NCBI RefSeq assembly: GCF_001896205.1
Contig: NZ_MPNU01000001.1
Span: 1,789,175-1,853,174, forward strand
Source of the DNA: Edwardsiella piscicida
GTDB taxonomy: Bacteria; Pseudomonadota; Gammaproteobacteria; Enterobacterales; Enterobacteriaceae
Length of the DNA: 64,000 nucleotides
Reading direction: 5' to 3'
This document shows positions 55,219-64,000 of this stretch, piece by piece. Both the position numbers and the translations under genes were made by a program. Numbering within the stretch: position 1 is the first letter of the stretch; each line of letters begins with the position of its first letter. The notes below the pieces were generated by a model, which did no database searches, was not told the DNA's origin, and saw only the letters and a program-made list of their open reading frames with translations.

Positions 55219-57329
55219 CCGATCCCTTTTCTTCCCCGGATATTTCGACGGCGCCCGATCGTCAGGGCCAGTTTACCCTGGCTCAGCTGCTGTCTATCAC
55301 GGCCGATATTCATCATCAGCCGGATTGGCGTTCGGCGGCCAATAAGGCCTGTGCCTACTATGACGGCGAGCAGCTGCCGCCGGAGCTGATTGCCTCGCTG
55401 CTGGAGCGCAGTCAGCCGCTGACCATGCATAACCTGATCGCGCCGACGGTAGACGGCGTGCTGGGCATGGAGGCCAAAACCCGCACCGAGCTGATGGTGG
55501 TAGCCGATGATCCGCAGCCGGAGTTTGAGGCATTGGCCGAGGCGGTGAATGCCGAGTTCGCCGACGCCTGTCGCCTGGCCAATTTGGGCAAGGCGCGCAG
55601 CGATGCCTATGCCGGTATGTTAAAAGCCGGGCTGGAGTGGGTAGAGGTGCGGCGCAGCGACAATATCTTTGGGCCGCGCTATAGGGCGGGTACGGTACAC
55701 CGCAATGAGGTGTATTGGGACTGGCATAGCCGGGAGCCGGATCTGAGCGACTGCCGTTGGCTGCTGCGTCGCCGGTGGATGGATTTGGACGAGGCGCTGG
55801 CTACATTCCCCGCCAAGGCGGCGATACTCCAGAATGCCCGCATGGATTGGCGCGGTTTTATCGATACCGAGCTGGCCGAGGGGCTGGATGCCGATCTGGT
55901 CGCGGCCTATGAGGAGTATCAGCAGTACAGCCGCAGGGAGCTGGAGTGGCTGAGCAGCGATCGGCAGCGGGTGCTGCTGCAGGTGGTTTACTATCGTAGC
56001 TGGGTGGCGCTGCCGGTGATGACGTTGGCCAACGGACGCGCCCTTGAGTATCAGGCTGAAAACCCGCTGCACGCCGCGGCGCTGGCGATGGGGAGAGTGC
56101 AGGTACAGATGGCGCGCAGCAGCCGTATCCGCGAGGCCTGGTTTGCGGGGCCGCACCAGTTGGTGGATAGGCCCTGCACGGCGCCGCAGGGGATGTTTCC
56201 GCTGATCCCGTTCTGGGGCTACCGCAAAGATCGCAACGGGGCGCCCTATGGTTTGGTCAGCCGGGCGATACCGGCGCAGGACGAGGTGAATTTCCGGCGG
56301 ATTAAGCTGACGTTTTTACTGACCGCCAAGCGGGTCATCATGGATGATGACGCGGTGAATATGAGTCGGAAGCAAGTGCAGGAGGAGGTGGAGCGGCCGG
56401 ATGGACTGATTATTCTGAACCCCGATCGCCGCAATAAGACCACCATCGCCCAGTCGCTGGAGGTGCAGCAGGACTTTCAGGTGGCGCAGCAGCAGTTTCA
56501 GGTCATGCAGGACTCCATGAAGTTGATCCAGGATGGTATGGGGGTCTATTCCGCCTTTCTGGGGCAGAACTCTAACGCCACCTCCGGCGTGGCCATCAGC
56601 AATCTGGTCGAGCAGGGGGCAACTACCCTGGCCGAGCTGAATGACAACTATCAGTTCGCCTGCCAGCAGGTTGGGCAGCTGCTGTTGGGCTATCTGCTGG
56701 AGGATTTGGCGCGGGTGCGTAACCATACCATCGTCGTGAACCGTGACGATGCGCGCCGGCGGAAAAACGTGGCGATCAATGTCGAGGGGAACGACGGCAT
56801 GAGCAATGATATTACCCGTCTGCGCGCCCATATTGCGCTGGCGCCGATCCAGCAGACGCCGGCCTACCGTTCCCAGCTGGCGGAGCGGCTGGGGCAGGTG
56901 GTGGCGGGTCTGCCGCCGCAGGTGCAGGCGGCGGTGCTGGATCTGTGGATTTCGCTGCTGGATATTCCCAATAAGACCGAGTTTGTCGAGCGGATCCGTC
57001 AGGCGGTAGGAATGGCCAAGTCAGCCGATGAGATGACGCCAGAGGAGCAGGAGGCGGCCGCCCAGCAGCAGCAGGTGGAGCAGCAACAGCTGGCGCTGGC
57101 GATGCGGGAGCTGGAGGCCAAGGTGGGTAAGCTGGAGGCCGAAGCCCAGCGCGCCGCGGCGTCGGCGCAGCGTGAGCAGGCACAGGCCGAGGGGCAGCGT
57201 TTTCATGATATGAAGACGCAGGCGGAAACCGGGCAGATTTTGCAGGGAATGCAGCAGGATGCTCAGGCGGCCCGTCAGCAGTTGTTAACCCTTATCGAGC
57301 AGCAGATTGCCGCGATGCCATTGCATTAG
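55215..57329 (+). CDS. Portal protein
   Basis: A 704-residue protein of the P22-like portal type: early NLIAPTVDGVLGMEAKTRTE, DWHSREPDLSDCRWLLRRRW, and DSMKLIQDGMGVYSAFLGQN then SNATSGVAISNLVEQGATTL. The last 100 residues are a Gln- and Ala-rich coiled coil. It forms the dodecameric DNA gate. Overlaps terminase by 4 bases (ATGA). Confidence 0.85.
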   Translation: MTDPFSSPDISTAPDRQGQFTLAQLLSITADIHHQPDWRSAANKACAYYDGEQLPPELIASLLERSQPLTMHNLIAPTVDGVLGMEAKTRTELMVVADDPQPEFEALAEAVNAEFADACRLANLGKARSDAYAGMLKAGLEWVEVRRSDNIFGPRYRAGTVHRNEVYWDWHSREPDLSDCRWLLRRRWMDLDEALATFPAKAAILQNARMDWRGFIDTELAEGLDADLVAAYEEYQQYSRRELEWLSSDRQRVLLQVVYYRSWVALPVMTLANGRALEYQAENPLHAAALAMGRVQVQMARSSRIREAWFAGPHQLVDRPCTAPQGMFPLIPFWGYRKDRNGAPYGLVSRAIPAQDEVNFRRIKLTFLLTAKRVIMDDDAVNMSRKQVQEEVERPDGLIILNPDRRNKTTIAQSLEVQQDFQVAQQQFQVMQDSMKLIQDGMGVYSAFLGQNSNATSGVAISNLVEQGATTLAELNDNYQFACQQVGQLLLGYLLEDLARVRNHTIVVNRDDARRRKNVAINVEGNDGMSNDITRLRAHIALAPIQQTPAYRSQLAERLGQVVAGLPPQVQAAVLDLWISLLDIPNKTEFVERIRQAVGMAKSADEMTPEEQEAAAQQQQVEQQQLALAMRELEAKVGKLEAEAQRAAASAQREQAQAEGQRFHDMKTQAETGQILQGMQQDAQAARQQLLTLIEQQIAAMPLH

Positions 57330-57401
57330 GGTAAAAAGTGAGCTAATTTGCGAACGATGACCCGCCTCGCACTTTTTGCGGGGCTTTTTGTTTTTAGGTG
57401 G

Positions 57402-57683
57402 CTAACGACCGTCTGCCGCTAGGTACACGTCGTTATCGGCTCGTTTACCGATAGCGATCACCAGCAGGATGATTTCGCTATCGTTGACTTCATAAACTAA
57501 CCGATAACCGGAAGATCGTAATTTTATTTTATAACGGTTAGCGCGCCCACTTAAGCGGGCGGCCGGGATATGTGGATTTTCTAGGCGTTCGATCAGTTTC
57601 TTTTTCAACTGGCTTTGAATGGGCGGTGCCAGTTTTTTCCACTCTTTCAGGGCTCGCTTTTCAAAGCTCAGTTTATAGGTCAT
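57402..57683 (-). CDS. StbE/RelE-type toxin
   Basis: A 93-residue protein, MTYKLSFEKRALKEWKKLAP and NRYKIKLRSSGYRLVYEVND, with the RelE fold's catalytic basic residues. It overlaps its antitoxin by 11 bases. The module lies on the minus strand inside the virion operon between portal and scaffold, so it is an insertion. A terminator-like CG-rich hairpin with Ts at 57362-57392 is shared with the portal gene. Confidence 0.88.
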   Translation of the reverse strand: MTYKLSFEKRALKEWKKLAPPIQSQLKKKLIERLENPHIPAARLSGRANRYKIKLRSSGYRLVYEVNDSEIILLVIAIGKRADNDVYLAADGR

Positions 57684-57924
57684 CGATATTTACGCTGACG
57701 AATTCAGCGTCCTCTAGACGCTCATCGGCGATACGATTAAGAGCAGCATTTTCAGCCAGCTCCAGGTAGTAAGCATAGAGCTCCGGTGGAACGCAGTAAA
57801 AGGCCGGCTCATTCCGGTTTAAGATTGCGACGGCATTGCCGTCACCCTCAGCAATGGTACCCATCGGATTGCGTTTTAGATCGGTAATACTGGCGGCTGT
57901 TGTAGTGAGAATTTGGTATGCCAT
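57673..57924 (-). CDS. StbD/Phd-YefM-type antitoxin
   Basis: An 83-residue protein: MAYQILTTTAASITDLKRNP, AVAILNRNEPAFYCVPPELY, nearly the StbD sequence. It represses the module and neutralises the toxin. Start codon at 57924; the promoter lies in 57925-58080, where I see no other gene. Confidence 0.88.
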   Translation of the reverse strand: MAYQILTTTAASITDLKRNPMGTIAEGDGNAVAILNRNEPAFYCVPPELYAYYLELAENAALNRIADERLEDAEFVSVNIDDL

Positions 57925-58102
57925 ATCTCTTCCCCTTGTCTGATAGATACACTATAGCGCCTTTACGGACACCTTTAAAGGTGCTCTTAATCGTGCTGCG
58001 TATGTTCGTAGCCATATCTTGCAGAGTACAGCGCTTTATTGGCATGTCGATAAACAATAATTTCAAGTATTTCATTTAAAACTAATGAGTTGCACACGCC
58101 GC

Positions 58103-58130
58103 AAAGGGCTCTGTTATCGCAGAGCCCTTT
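58103..58130 (+). terminator. Terminator hairpin before the scaffold gene
   Basis: AAAGGGCTCTG-TTATCG-CAGAGCCCTTT is a perfect 11-bp stem followed by more Ts. It works in both directions: it may insulate the inserted toxin-antitoxin module from the late transcript. Confidence 0.8.
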
Positions 58131-58200
58131 TTCGCATGGGCAGCGACACGCCTTTTTCTGTTTCGGATCTATCCGACAAATAGACAGGCAGGAGAACAAT

Positions 58201-59202
58201 ATGGACATCGATGATGCAGATATCGCCGGGAAAACGCCGGACGAGCTGGAGGCATTACTGGCACAGGCCGCGGGCAATGAGGACGACGCCTCGGTAAGCG
58301 AGGGCGACCCGGATCCGGCGATCGCACCGGACACGCCGGCGCCCGCAGAGGATGCGGCGCCTGAGGCGGCGTCGGTATCCCCCGCCGAAGAGGGGACGCC
58401 GGACGCCGCGGTCACCGATCCCGCCGCTAAAGTGGTACTGGGTAAGGATGGCGTACACCATATTCCCTACGATGTACTGCAGGCCGCCAGGGAGCAGGCG
58501 CGCCGTAGCGCGCAGTCGGCGCAGTCCGTTGCCGAGGAGAACGCGGCGCTGAAGCGCACGCTGACGCTGCTGCAGCAGCAGGTGAGCCGGGCAGGGATGC
58601 AGCCGGTCACCCTCCCGGAAGAGACGCAGATCAGCACCGAGCAGTTGGATAAGGTCCGTGCGGATTTCCCGGAGCTGGCGGAGATGTTCGAGCAGGTGGT
58701 TAACCAGGTGAACTACCTGAATGCGCGGGCGAAGCCGAGCCCCGCGGAGGAGGATGGCGAGATCAACCCGGTGCTGGAGGCGATTGCGCGCAATCCCGAT
58801 CTGGCACAGTGGTTCGATAATGACATCGATCGACGCGATTTCGCCATTACGGTGGATGAGCGTCTGAAAACCGATCCTGCCTGGCAAGACCAAACCCTGG
58901 ATGTGCGTTTCGCTGAGGCCGCTCGACGTACCAAGGTCGCGTTTGGCGATCCGGACGTAGCCGAGGCCGGGCCCTCAGCAGAATCGCTAAAAAAACAGGC
59001 GGAGGAGAAGCTGGCCGCGGCGGCCGCGACGCTCAGCGTCCCCTCTTCGCCATCGGATGTGGGACAGCCGGTAACCCAGTCACCGCAGTCGGTGCTGGAT
59101 AAGGCAGCCAATGCCAGTGATGGTGAACTGCTGGCCATGATGGCCGGAATGAGTGAGAGCCAGATCGAGGCATTGTTGTCACAGGCCGGTGAGGCGTTTT
59201 AA
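58201..59202 (+). CDS. Capsid scaffolding protein
   Basis: A 333-residue acidic, helical protein beginning MDIDDADIAGKTPDELEALL. It has a disordered acidic Ala/Pro-rich first third, a coiled coil (VAEENAALKRTLTLLQQQVS) and a helical C-terminus. Its position between portal and major capsid genes is the scaffold position. GGAGAAC precedes the ATG. Confidence 0.72.
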   Translation: MDIDDADIAGKTPDELEALLAQAAGNEDDASVSEGDPDPAIAPDTPAPAEDAAPEAASVSPAEEGTPDAAVTDPAAKVVLGKDGVHHIPYDVLQAAREQARRSAQSAQSVAEENAALKRTLTLLQQQVSRAGMQPVTLPEETQISTEQLDKVRADFPELAEMFEQVVNQVNYLNARAKPSPAEEDGEINPVLEAIARNPDLAQWFDNDIDRRDFAITVDERLKTDPAWQDQTLDVRFAEAARRTKVAFGDPDVAEAGPSAESLKKQAEEKLAAAAATLSVPSSPSDVGQPVTQSPQSVLDKAANASDGELLAMMAGMSESQIEALLSQAGEAF

Positions 59203-59219
59203 CCGGGACAGGAAAAACC

Positions 59220-60458
59220 ATGACGACCATTACCAAAGCCCAAGCGAACAAGCTGTTGCAGGTGGCGCTGTTTACCGCCGCCAACCGCAACCGTTCGTTT
59301 GTCAACGTGCTGACGGAGCAGTCCGAGGCACCGAAGCAGGTCATGCCCGATAAAAAGGGGGTGAGCCAAACCAGCTATACCGCGCCGGTGGTGCGGGTAA
59401 CCGATTTAACCAAGACCAAAGGGGACTCGGTGGATATGCAGGTGATCCACAAGCTGTCCAAACGTCCGACCATGGGAGACCAGAAGCTGGAAGGGCGCGG
59501 AGAGAACCTGCAATTTGCCGACTTTGCGCTGAGCATCGATCAGGGGCGGCACATTGTGGATGCCGGCGGAAAAATGTCACAGCAGCGCTTTAAGCACGAT
59601 CTGCGCAGTGCGTCGCGCCGTCTGCTCGGCACCTATTTTAACGATCTGCAGGACCAGTGTGCCGTGGTACATCTGGCTGGCGCCCGCGGGGATTTTATGG
59701 CGGACGACATTATTCTGCCGTCCGCCGACCATCCGGAGTTTGCGCGGATCATGGTTAACGAGGTCACGCCGCCGACCTACGATCGCCATTTTTTCTCCGG
59801 TGATGCGACCTCCTTTGAGCTGTTGGATGCGGCGGATCTGTTCAGCCTGGCGACGGTAGACAATATCGCCCTCTACCTGGATGAGATGGCGCACCCGCTG
59901 CAGCCGGTTAGGCTGTCGCGCGATGAGCTAAAGGATGAGGATCCCTACTTTGTCCTGTATGTGACCCCGCGCCAGTGGAACGACTGGTATACCTCTACCG
60001 ACGGTAAGGATTGGCAGGCGATGATGACCCGGGCGGTACAGCGCTCAAAAGGGTTCGATCACCCGCTGTTCAAGGGGGAGTGTGCCATGTGGCGCAATAT
60101 CCTGGTGCGCAAGTATGGCGGTATGCCGATCCGGTTCTACCCGGGGGCTCGCGTTCAGGTCTCTGCCAATGATGATGTGGCCTCGGTAAGGACGCTGCAG
60201 GCCAATACGGCGATTGACCGGGCGATTTTACTGGGGGGACAGGCGCTGGCCAGTGCCTGGGGGATTGGCGACGGCGGCGGATTCTTTGGCTATCACGAGG
60301 AGCGTACCGACCATGACAACGGGCGGGAGATCTCTATTCGTTGGATCAACGGGCTGAAGAAAATCCGCTTTAGGCAGAAAAATGGCCGCGTGCAGGATCA
60401 CGGTGTGATGGTGGTGGATTCGGCCGTCAGCGGTGACCGGCTGAATAATCCGGGGTGA
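59220..60458 (+). CDS. Major capsid protein (N4 gp56 family)
   Basis: A 412-residue protein: TKAQANKLLQVALFTAANRN, ITRAK-like DQKLEGRGENLQFADFALSI, GGKMSQQRFKHDLRSASRR and DPYFVLYVTPRQWNDWYTST, FKGECAMWRNILVRKYG. These are the N4_gp56/DUF4043 capsid features. It makes the shell together with the scaffold gene just upstream (17 bases away). Confidence 0.85.
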   Translation: MTTITKAQANKLLQVALFTAANRNRSFVNVLTEQSEAPKQVMPDKKGVSQTSYTAPVVRVTDLTKTKGDSVDMQVIHKLSKRPTMGDQKLEGRGENLQFADFALSIDQGRHIVDAGGKMSQQRFKHDLRSASRRLLGTYFNDLQDQCAVVHLAGARGDFMADDIILPSADHPEFARIMVNEVTPPTYDRHFFSGDATSFELLDAADLFSLATVDNIALYLDEMAHPLQPVRLSRDELKDEDPYFVLYVTPRQWNDWYTSTDGKDWQAMMTRAVQRSKGFDHPLFKGECAMWRNILVRKYGGMPIRFYPGARVQVSANDDVASVRTLQANTAIDRAILLGGQALASAWGIGDGGGFFGYHEERTDHDNGREISIRWINGLKKIRFRQKNGRVQDHGVMVVDSAVSGDRLNNPG

Positions 60459-60479
60459 TGTTTTCTCCATGTGGCGTTA

Positions 60480-60505
60480 GGCAGGCTGCGGCCTGCCATT
60501 TTTTT
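60480..60505 (+). terminator. Attenuator-like terminator after the capsid gene
   Basis: GGCAGG-CTGCGG-CCTGCC stem followed by seven Ts. It would reduce expression of downstream structural genes relative to the capsid protein. A similar hairpin (GGCCC/GGGCC) follows the next gene at 60919-60935. Confidence 0.7.
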
Positions 60506-60516
60506 AGGAGTGAATA

Positions 60517-60912
60517 ATGAAAGAGATTAATGCCCCATCAATGCATGACCGGATCTACCAGGGGGCGTTGGGCAATGAGTCCATCGCCGAGAGTGCGGTG
60601 ACGCTGAATAATCTGGTCAAAGACGACCAGATCCGGCTGTTTGAGCTCCCGCCGGGTATGCGTATTAATGCGCTACAGATCTGTGGCCACGGGCTTAGCG
60701 CAGAGAAAACGCTGACGTTCGATATCCTGTCTCCCGCCTCACTCGCTATTGAGCTATTGAGTCTGCCCTTAACGGAGAGGGTATCGGGCGTTTATCCCGT
60801 GGCGCCATTGACCACGCCTGAACAGGGAGGAACGCTGGTGCTGAAGGTCGAGAGTGGACCGGTGAGCGGCACGCTGAGTGTACTGGTGCGCTATAGCGTG
60901 ATCGGATATTAA
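60517..60912 (+). CDS. Virion-associated protein (possible head decoration), 131 residues
   Basis: Begins MKEINAPSMHDRIYQGALGN and is predicted all-beta (LFELPPGMRINALQICGHGL, EQGGTLVLKVESGPVSGTLS). Its place directly after the capsid gene, between two attenuators, suggests a decoration or completion protein. No family recognised. TAGGAG precedes the ATG. Confidence 0.6.
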   Translation: MKEINAPSMHDRIYQGALGNESIAESAVTLNNLVKDDQIRLFELPPGMRINALQICGHGLSAEKTLTFDILSPASLAIELLSLPLTERVSGVYPVAPLTTPEQGGTLVLKVESGPVSGTLSVLVRYSVIGY

Positions 60913-60953
60913 GTCAATGGGCCCTGCGGGGCCTTTCTCTTTTGGGAGTGAAT

Positions 60954-61397
60954 ATGTCTGAGCAAGTTGCAGTGGTCTATATCGGCCCCAAAGTCGAGAA
61001 GCGCGATACGGTTACCGGCAGCCGGCTGGTCTTTCCACGTCATATTGCGGTTTCTGTGGATGCCTCGGTCGCATACCAGCTGCTGGCGTTTCCCAGCGTT
61101 TTTATTCCGGCAGAAAAACTGGAGGCGTTTTTAGTCGAATCGCAGGAAAAACGCGAGGAGAAACAGCAGGCGTTGCTGGCCGCTCAGGCGCAGGTACGCC
61201 TGCAGGCCGAACAGCAGAGCTTTGCGCTGGAGATCGAGGGTACGATCGTCGATATTTCAAAATTTACCGTGGCGCAGCTGATCACGCTGGCGGAGGCGCA
61301 GGAGCTGGGGGTGCAGAAAGGCGCTCAGGAAAAGGCGGATGTGTTCCGCGCCCGGGTACGTGATGCGTACCGGGAAAAAACGGCGGTACCAGGCTGA
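60954..61397 (+). CDS. Unknown structural or assembly protein (147 residues)
   Basis: MSEQVAVVYIGPKVEKRDTV, FPRHIAVSVDASVAYQLLAF, a coiled coil (EEKQQALLAAQAQVRLQAEQ) and a C-terminal SAP-like helix pair. I start at 60954 behind GGGAG. Its stop overlaps the next ATG by one base. Probably head assembly by position. Confidence 0.6.
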   Translation: MSEQVAVVYIGPKVEKRDTVTGSRLVFPRHIAVSVDASVAYQLLAFPSVFIPAEKLEAFLVESQEKREEKQQALLAAQAQVRLQAEQQSFALEIEGTIVDISKFTVAQLITLAEAQELGVQKGAQEKADVFRARVRDAYREKTAVPG

Positions 61398-61978
61398 TGG
61401 CGCGGGCTGATCTCTTTTTGCCAGCGATACGCCGGGGGATTGACGGGCCGTTGGAGATAATGATGCGTGAGGCGCTCCTGAGTGCGGCGATCCGGTTTTG
61501 CCGAGCGTCGCTGGTCAGTCGGGAGACGCTGCAATTTGGGGCGAGTCCGGCGGGGGCGTCGCTGTCGCTGGCGCCGGCGGAGAGGACGCTGGCGTTCAGC
61601 CGCGTACTGTCGGTGACATCCTGGCAGCCGCCCGATATCGGCAGTGCGCTGTGGCCAGGCGTGGATTTCACCGTAGAGGCGGACCAGCTGCACTTGTTGT
61701 GCCCGGCAGCGGCGCTGCGCGTGCGTATCGCGACCGAGCCTGTGCCGGGTACCACCGATATCCCCGATGCGCTAGTGGCCTATCAGGAGGCGCTGGCCGC
61801 GGGTGCCCTGATGCAGCTGTATATGATGGCGGACAAGCCCTGGAGCGATGCTCAGCGCGCCGACTATTACCGGCTCCGTTTTGTCGATGGTTATCGGGAG
61901 GCGTTTCAACGCAGTACCGAGAACGTACCGGATGAGACGGGGTTTCATAATCCAACGCGCCGACACCCCTTTTACTGA
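61397..61978 (+). CDS. Head-tail connector-like protein (193 residues)
   Basis: REALLSAAIRFCRASLVSRE and QEALAAGALMQLYMMADKPW plus ADYYRLRFVDGYREAFQRS resemble phage gp10-like adaptors that bind under the portal. One-base overlaps with both neighbours. Family assignment is by layout and weak motifs. Confidence 0.6.
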   Translation: MARADLFLPAIRRGIDGPLEIMMREALLSAAIRFCRASLVSRETLQFGASPAGASLSLAPAERTLAFSRVLSVTSWQPPDIGSALWPGVDFTVEADQLHLLCPAAALRVRIATEPVPGTTDIPDALVAYQEALAAGALMQLYMMADKPWSDAQRADYYRLRFVDGYREAFQRSTENVPDETGFHNPTRRHPFY

Positions 61979-62640
61979 TGACGACGATTGCCGATGTGAT
62001 AGGCCGGGTGAATACCCAGCTGAAGGATACCCTGTGGGCGCGCTGGCCGTTGGCCGAGCTGTGCGACTATTTCAATGATGCGGTACGCGCCATTTTACTG
62101 GTACGCCCAGAGGCTGGCGCCCACGTAACACAGCTTCACTGCGTTGCGGGTACGCAGCAGCGATTGCCCGCCGGCGTTTTTCGACTGCTGGAGATTGTAC
62201 GGGTCCATGAGGGGCGGGCGCTGTTACCCGTTCCGCGTGAGGTATTGGATACCCAGTATCCTGACTGGCACCGGCTCACGGGGCCCGTAGAGCGCTACTG
62301 CTACAGCGATCGGACCCCGCTGATTTATTACCTGTTCCCCGGCGCAGAGGCGGTGTTGACGCTGGATGCGGTGGTATGCCGCATTCCTGCCGCCGTGAGC
62401 ATCGCTACCTTGCAGGATGATGCGGCGCATCAGGCGGTACCGCTGGATCCGGCCTATATCAATCCGCTCATTGACTGGATGCTGTACCGTGCTTTCAGCA
62501 AAGACAACGAGGGGGGCGCCAACGTGGCGCTGGCGATGCAGCATTACCAGGTATTCGCCGAGCAACTGGGGAGTAAACAGCGGGCCGACGCCATACTCCG
62601 CCAGCAGCTGCGCGTGAGGTATACGGGAGGAGAGCTTTGA
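61978..62640 (+). CDS. Adaptor protein (DUF6682-like), 220 residues
   Basis: MTTIADVIGRVNTQLKDTLW, ELCDYFNDAVRAILLVRPEA, VPREVLDTQYPDWHRLTGPV and QAVPLDPAYINPLIDWMLYR match the adaptor family next to N4 gp56-like capsids. It would join portal and tail. Its stop overlaps the tail fibre TTG start. Confidence 0.68.
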   Translation: MTTIADVIGRVNTQLKDTLWARWPLAELCDYFNDAVRAILLVRPEAGAHVTQLHCVAGTQQRLPAGVFRLLEIVRVHEGRALLPVPREVLDTQYPDWHRLTGPVERYCYSDRTPLIYYLFPGAEAVLTLDAVVCRIPAAVSIATLQDDAAHQAVPLDPAYINPLIDWMLYRAFSKDNEGGANVALAMQHYQVFAEQLGSKQRADAILRQQLRVRYTGGEL

Positions 62641-64000
62641 ATATATTGATTTCCGGGGCATTACACGATCCGACCGGTAAAGCGGTATCCGGAGCCCAGA
62701 TCACCCTGACCGCCACCGCGAATAGCCCTCGGGTGTTGCGCGGCTTTACCTGCAGTACCGTCTCCGCGCGTGATGGACACTATGCGTTTGAGCTCGCGCC
62801 GGGAAGCTATGCCGTCAGCGTGGCCCATCAGGGGCGCAATTTTGTTTACGGCGCGGTGACGCTGGCTGATGACGCGGCACCCTCATCGTTAAATGCGTTG
62901 TTACAGCAGCAGGTGATGGAGCAGGAGGTGACGCCGGAGGTCATACTCTACTTTCGCCAGATCCAGCGTAAGGTGTCTGACGATGTCGTTATCATGCAGC
63001 ATCTACAGCAGGATAGCGGTCAGGCCGCTCATGCTGCGCAGGAGAGCCAGCGACAGGCACAGGCGTCGGCCACCGACGCCGCCGAAAGTATGCGGCAGGC
63101 AGCGGCCCATAGTCTGGTGGCCGAGCAGGCCGCAGACATGGCGGCGGATCATGCTCACGCCACGCAGGAGAGTCAGCGACAGGCGCAGGCGGCGGAGAGG
63201 GCGGCCGCAGGAAGTGAACAGCGGACGTTGGCTCACCGCAGCGCCACCGAGCAGGCGGCGGAAAACGCAGCCGTACGGACGGTCGCTGCCGCGGCTGATG
63301 GTTTGCGTGAGGAGCGTGAGCGGACGGTATCGGCCAGGGTGCAGGCTGAACGTGCGGCGGAAAGTGCCGCTCAGTCTTCGCAGCAGGCTGGCGTCTGGGC
63401 TCAGGATGCGCAGGCGGCGGCCGATAGCTCTCAGCATATCGAGCTGGCGGTCAAGCAGGCTAGGGATGATACGGTGCGCTATGCCGCAGAGGTGCAGGAG
63501 AATACCCGCCAGACGGTGTTATCTGCCCAGCAGGCTAAGGAAGATACGGATACCGGCCTGCTGGTGGCACAGGATATTGCCCGTCAGGTGGAAGAGGTCA
63601 ATGTCGCCGTGAGCCGCGTGTCTGAGGAGGTCACGTATGTTGAACAGGCGGTAGCGCAAGCGGTAGACAAGGCGTCGGTAGATAGCCCGGTTTTTACCGG
63701 AACACCGTTGGCGCCGACGCCGAGCGAGGCGGCGATAGGGCAGGAGATTGCCACGGCGGCGTTTGTATTGGCGCAGGTCAGCAAGCTGATCAACGCATCA
63801 CCGGCGGCCCTGGACACGCTGCAGGAGCTGGCCGCGGCACTCGGTAACGATCCCAATTTTTCATCAACGGTGATGAGGATGATTGGCCAAAAGCTGGATG
63901 CGGCGCAGAACGGGGCGGATATTCCGAATAAGGCTCGTTTTCTGCAGAATATTGGCATCGTCGAGGCGACGACCACGCGCAAAGGCATCGTGCAGTTGAG
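62637..64000 (+). CDS. Tail fibre protein, lambda Stf-like (runs off the window)
   Basis: At least 454 residues. It starts with TTG at 62637 behind GGGAGG. The first 130 residues (MNILISGALHDPTGKAVSGA, DGHYAFELAPGSYAVSVAHQ, EVTPEVILYFRQIQRKV) are the phage tail fibre N-terminal domain that attaches to the tail. A long Ala/Gln-rich coiled coil follows, then SPVFTGTPLAPTPSEAAIG and TTRKGIVQL, collar repeats seen in Stf. The receptor-binding tip and chaperone lie outside the window. Confidence 0.88.
   Translation, partial: MNILISGALHDPTGKAVSGAQITLTATANSPRVLRGFTCSTVSARDGHYAFELAPGSYAVSVAHQGRNFVYGAVTLADDAAPSSLNALLQQQVMEQEVTPEVILYFRQIQRKVSDDVVIMQHLQQDSGQAAHAAQESQRQAQASATDAAESMRQAAAHSLVAEQAADMAADHAHATQESQRQAQAAERAAAGSEQRTLAHRSATEQAAENAAVRTVAAAADGLREERERTVSARVQAERAAESAAQSSQQAGVWAQDAQAAADSSQHIELAVKQARDDTVRYAAEVQENTRQTVLSAQQAKEDTDTGLLVAQDIARQVEEVNVAVSRVSEEVTYVEQAVAQAVDKASVDSPVFTGTPLAPTPSEAAIGQEIATAAFVLAQVSKLINASPAALDTLQELAAALGNDPNFSSTVMRMIGQKLDAAQNGADIPNKARFLQNIGIVEATTTRKGIVQL

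Overview
The window is chromosomal DNA of a GC-rich enterobacterium. Gene families and order (yniA next to ydiZ, emtA, uspF, an SdaC-type transporter, a second PBP2) point to Enterobacterales. Edwardsiella or a close Hafniaceae relative is my best guess, from general resemblance only. There are two parts: host DNA with islands (about 1-19.2 kb) and most of a lambdoid prophage (about 19.2 kb to beyond 64 kb; its right end lies outside the window).

Host part. 1-3.3 kb holds yniA (cut by the window edge), a GhoS/YdiZ-family gene, emtA and an SdaC-like serine transporter. 3.3-8.1 kb is a five-gene Opp/Dpp/Nik-type ABC importer operon on the minus strand. 8.4-12.2 kb holds a DUF805 protein, a PBP2 paralogue, a GhoT/OrtT-type small membrane toxin, uspF and a YmgB/AriR-like regulator. 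12.4-16 kb is accessory: a probable papain-fold effector, two unknown small genes and an AT-rich gene for a secreted DUF1028 plus beta/gamma-crystallin-like protein. 16.4-19.2 kb contains debris of an older related prophage around a small block with an ABM monooxygenase, a glyoxalase-like protein and a ribbon-helix-helix protein.

Prophage. The order is int-xis (leftward), a HigBA module, a Rha-type regulator behind a C4-like antisense RNA, cargo gene A (HEPN-like, plus strand), a recT-recE recombination operon, cargo gene B (1185 residues, plus strand), N, OL/nutL, cI, OR, cro, replication genes (O-like and DnaB-like), small nin-like genes, a RelE/HigA-type module, a DUF2442 antitoxin gene, a cas-less CRISPR array, a second C4 RNA plus antirepressor, a Fic protein, Q, a ParD-like/RelE module, lysis genes, a third antirepressor and spanins. 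Then come terminase, portal, an StbDE-type module, scaffold, an N4 gp56-like capsid, adaptors and a lambda Stf-like tail fibre that runs off the window.

How it works together. cI and cro act on ATAC-N5-GTAT operators on both sides of cI. N antiterminates the leftward operon, and Q presumably the late operon. Three antirepressor loci have structured leaders, two of them C4-like with different recognition sequences. The most interesting part is a pair of AT-rich single-gene cargos (A and B). Each is on the strand opposite to the pL operon, next to N or an N remnant, and bounded by the same duplicated sequences. This is the position lambda uses for the exclusion gene sieB, so both are good candidates for uncharacterised anti-phage genes. 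The prophage is also unusually dense in toxin-antitoxin modules.
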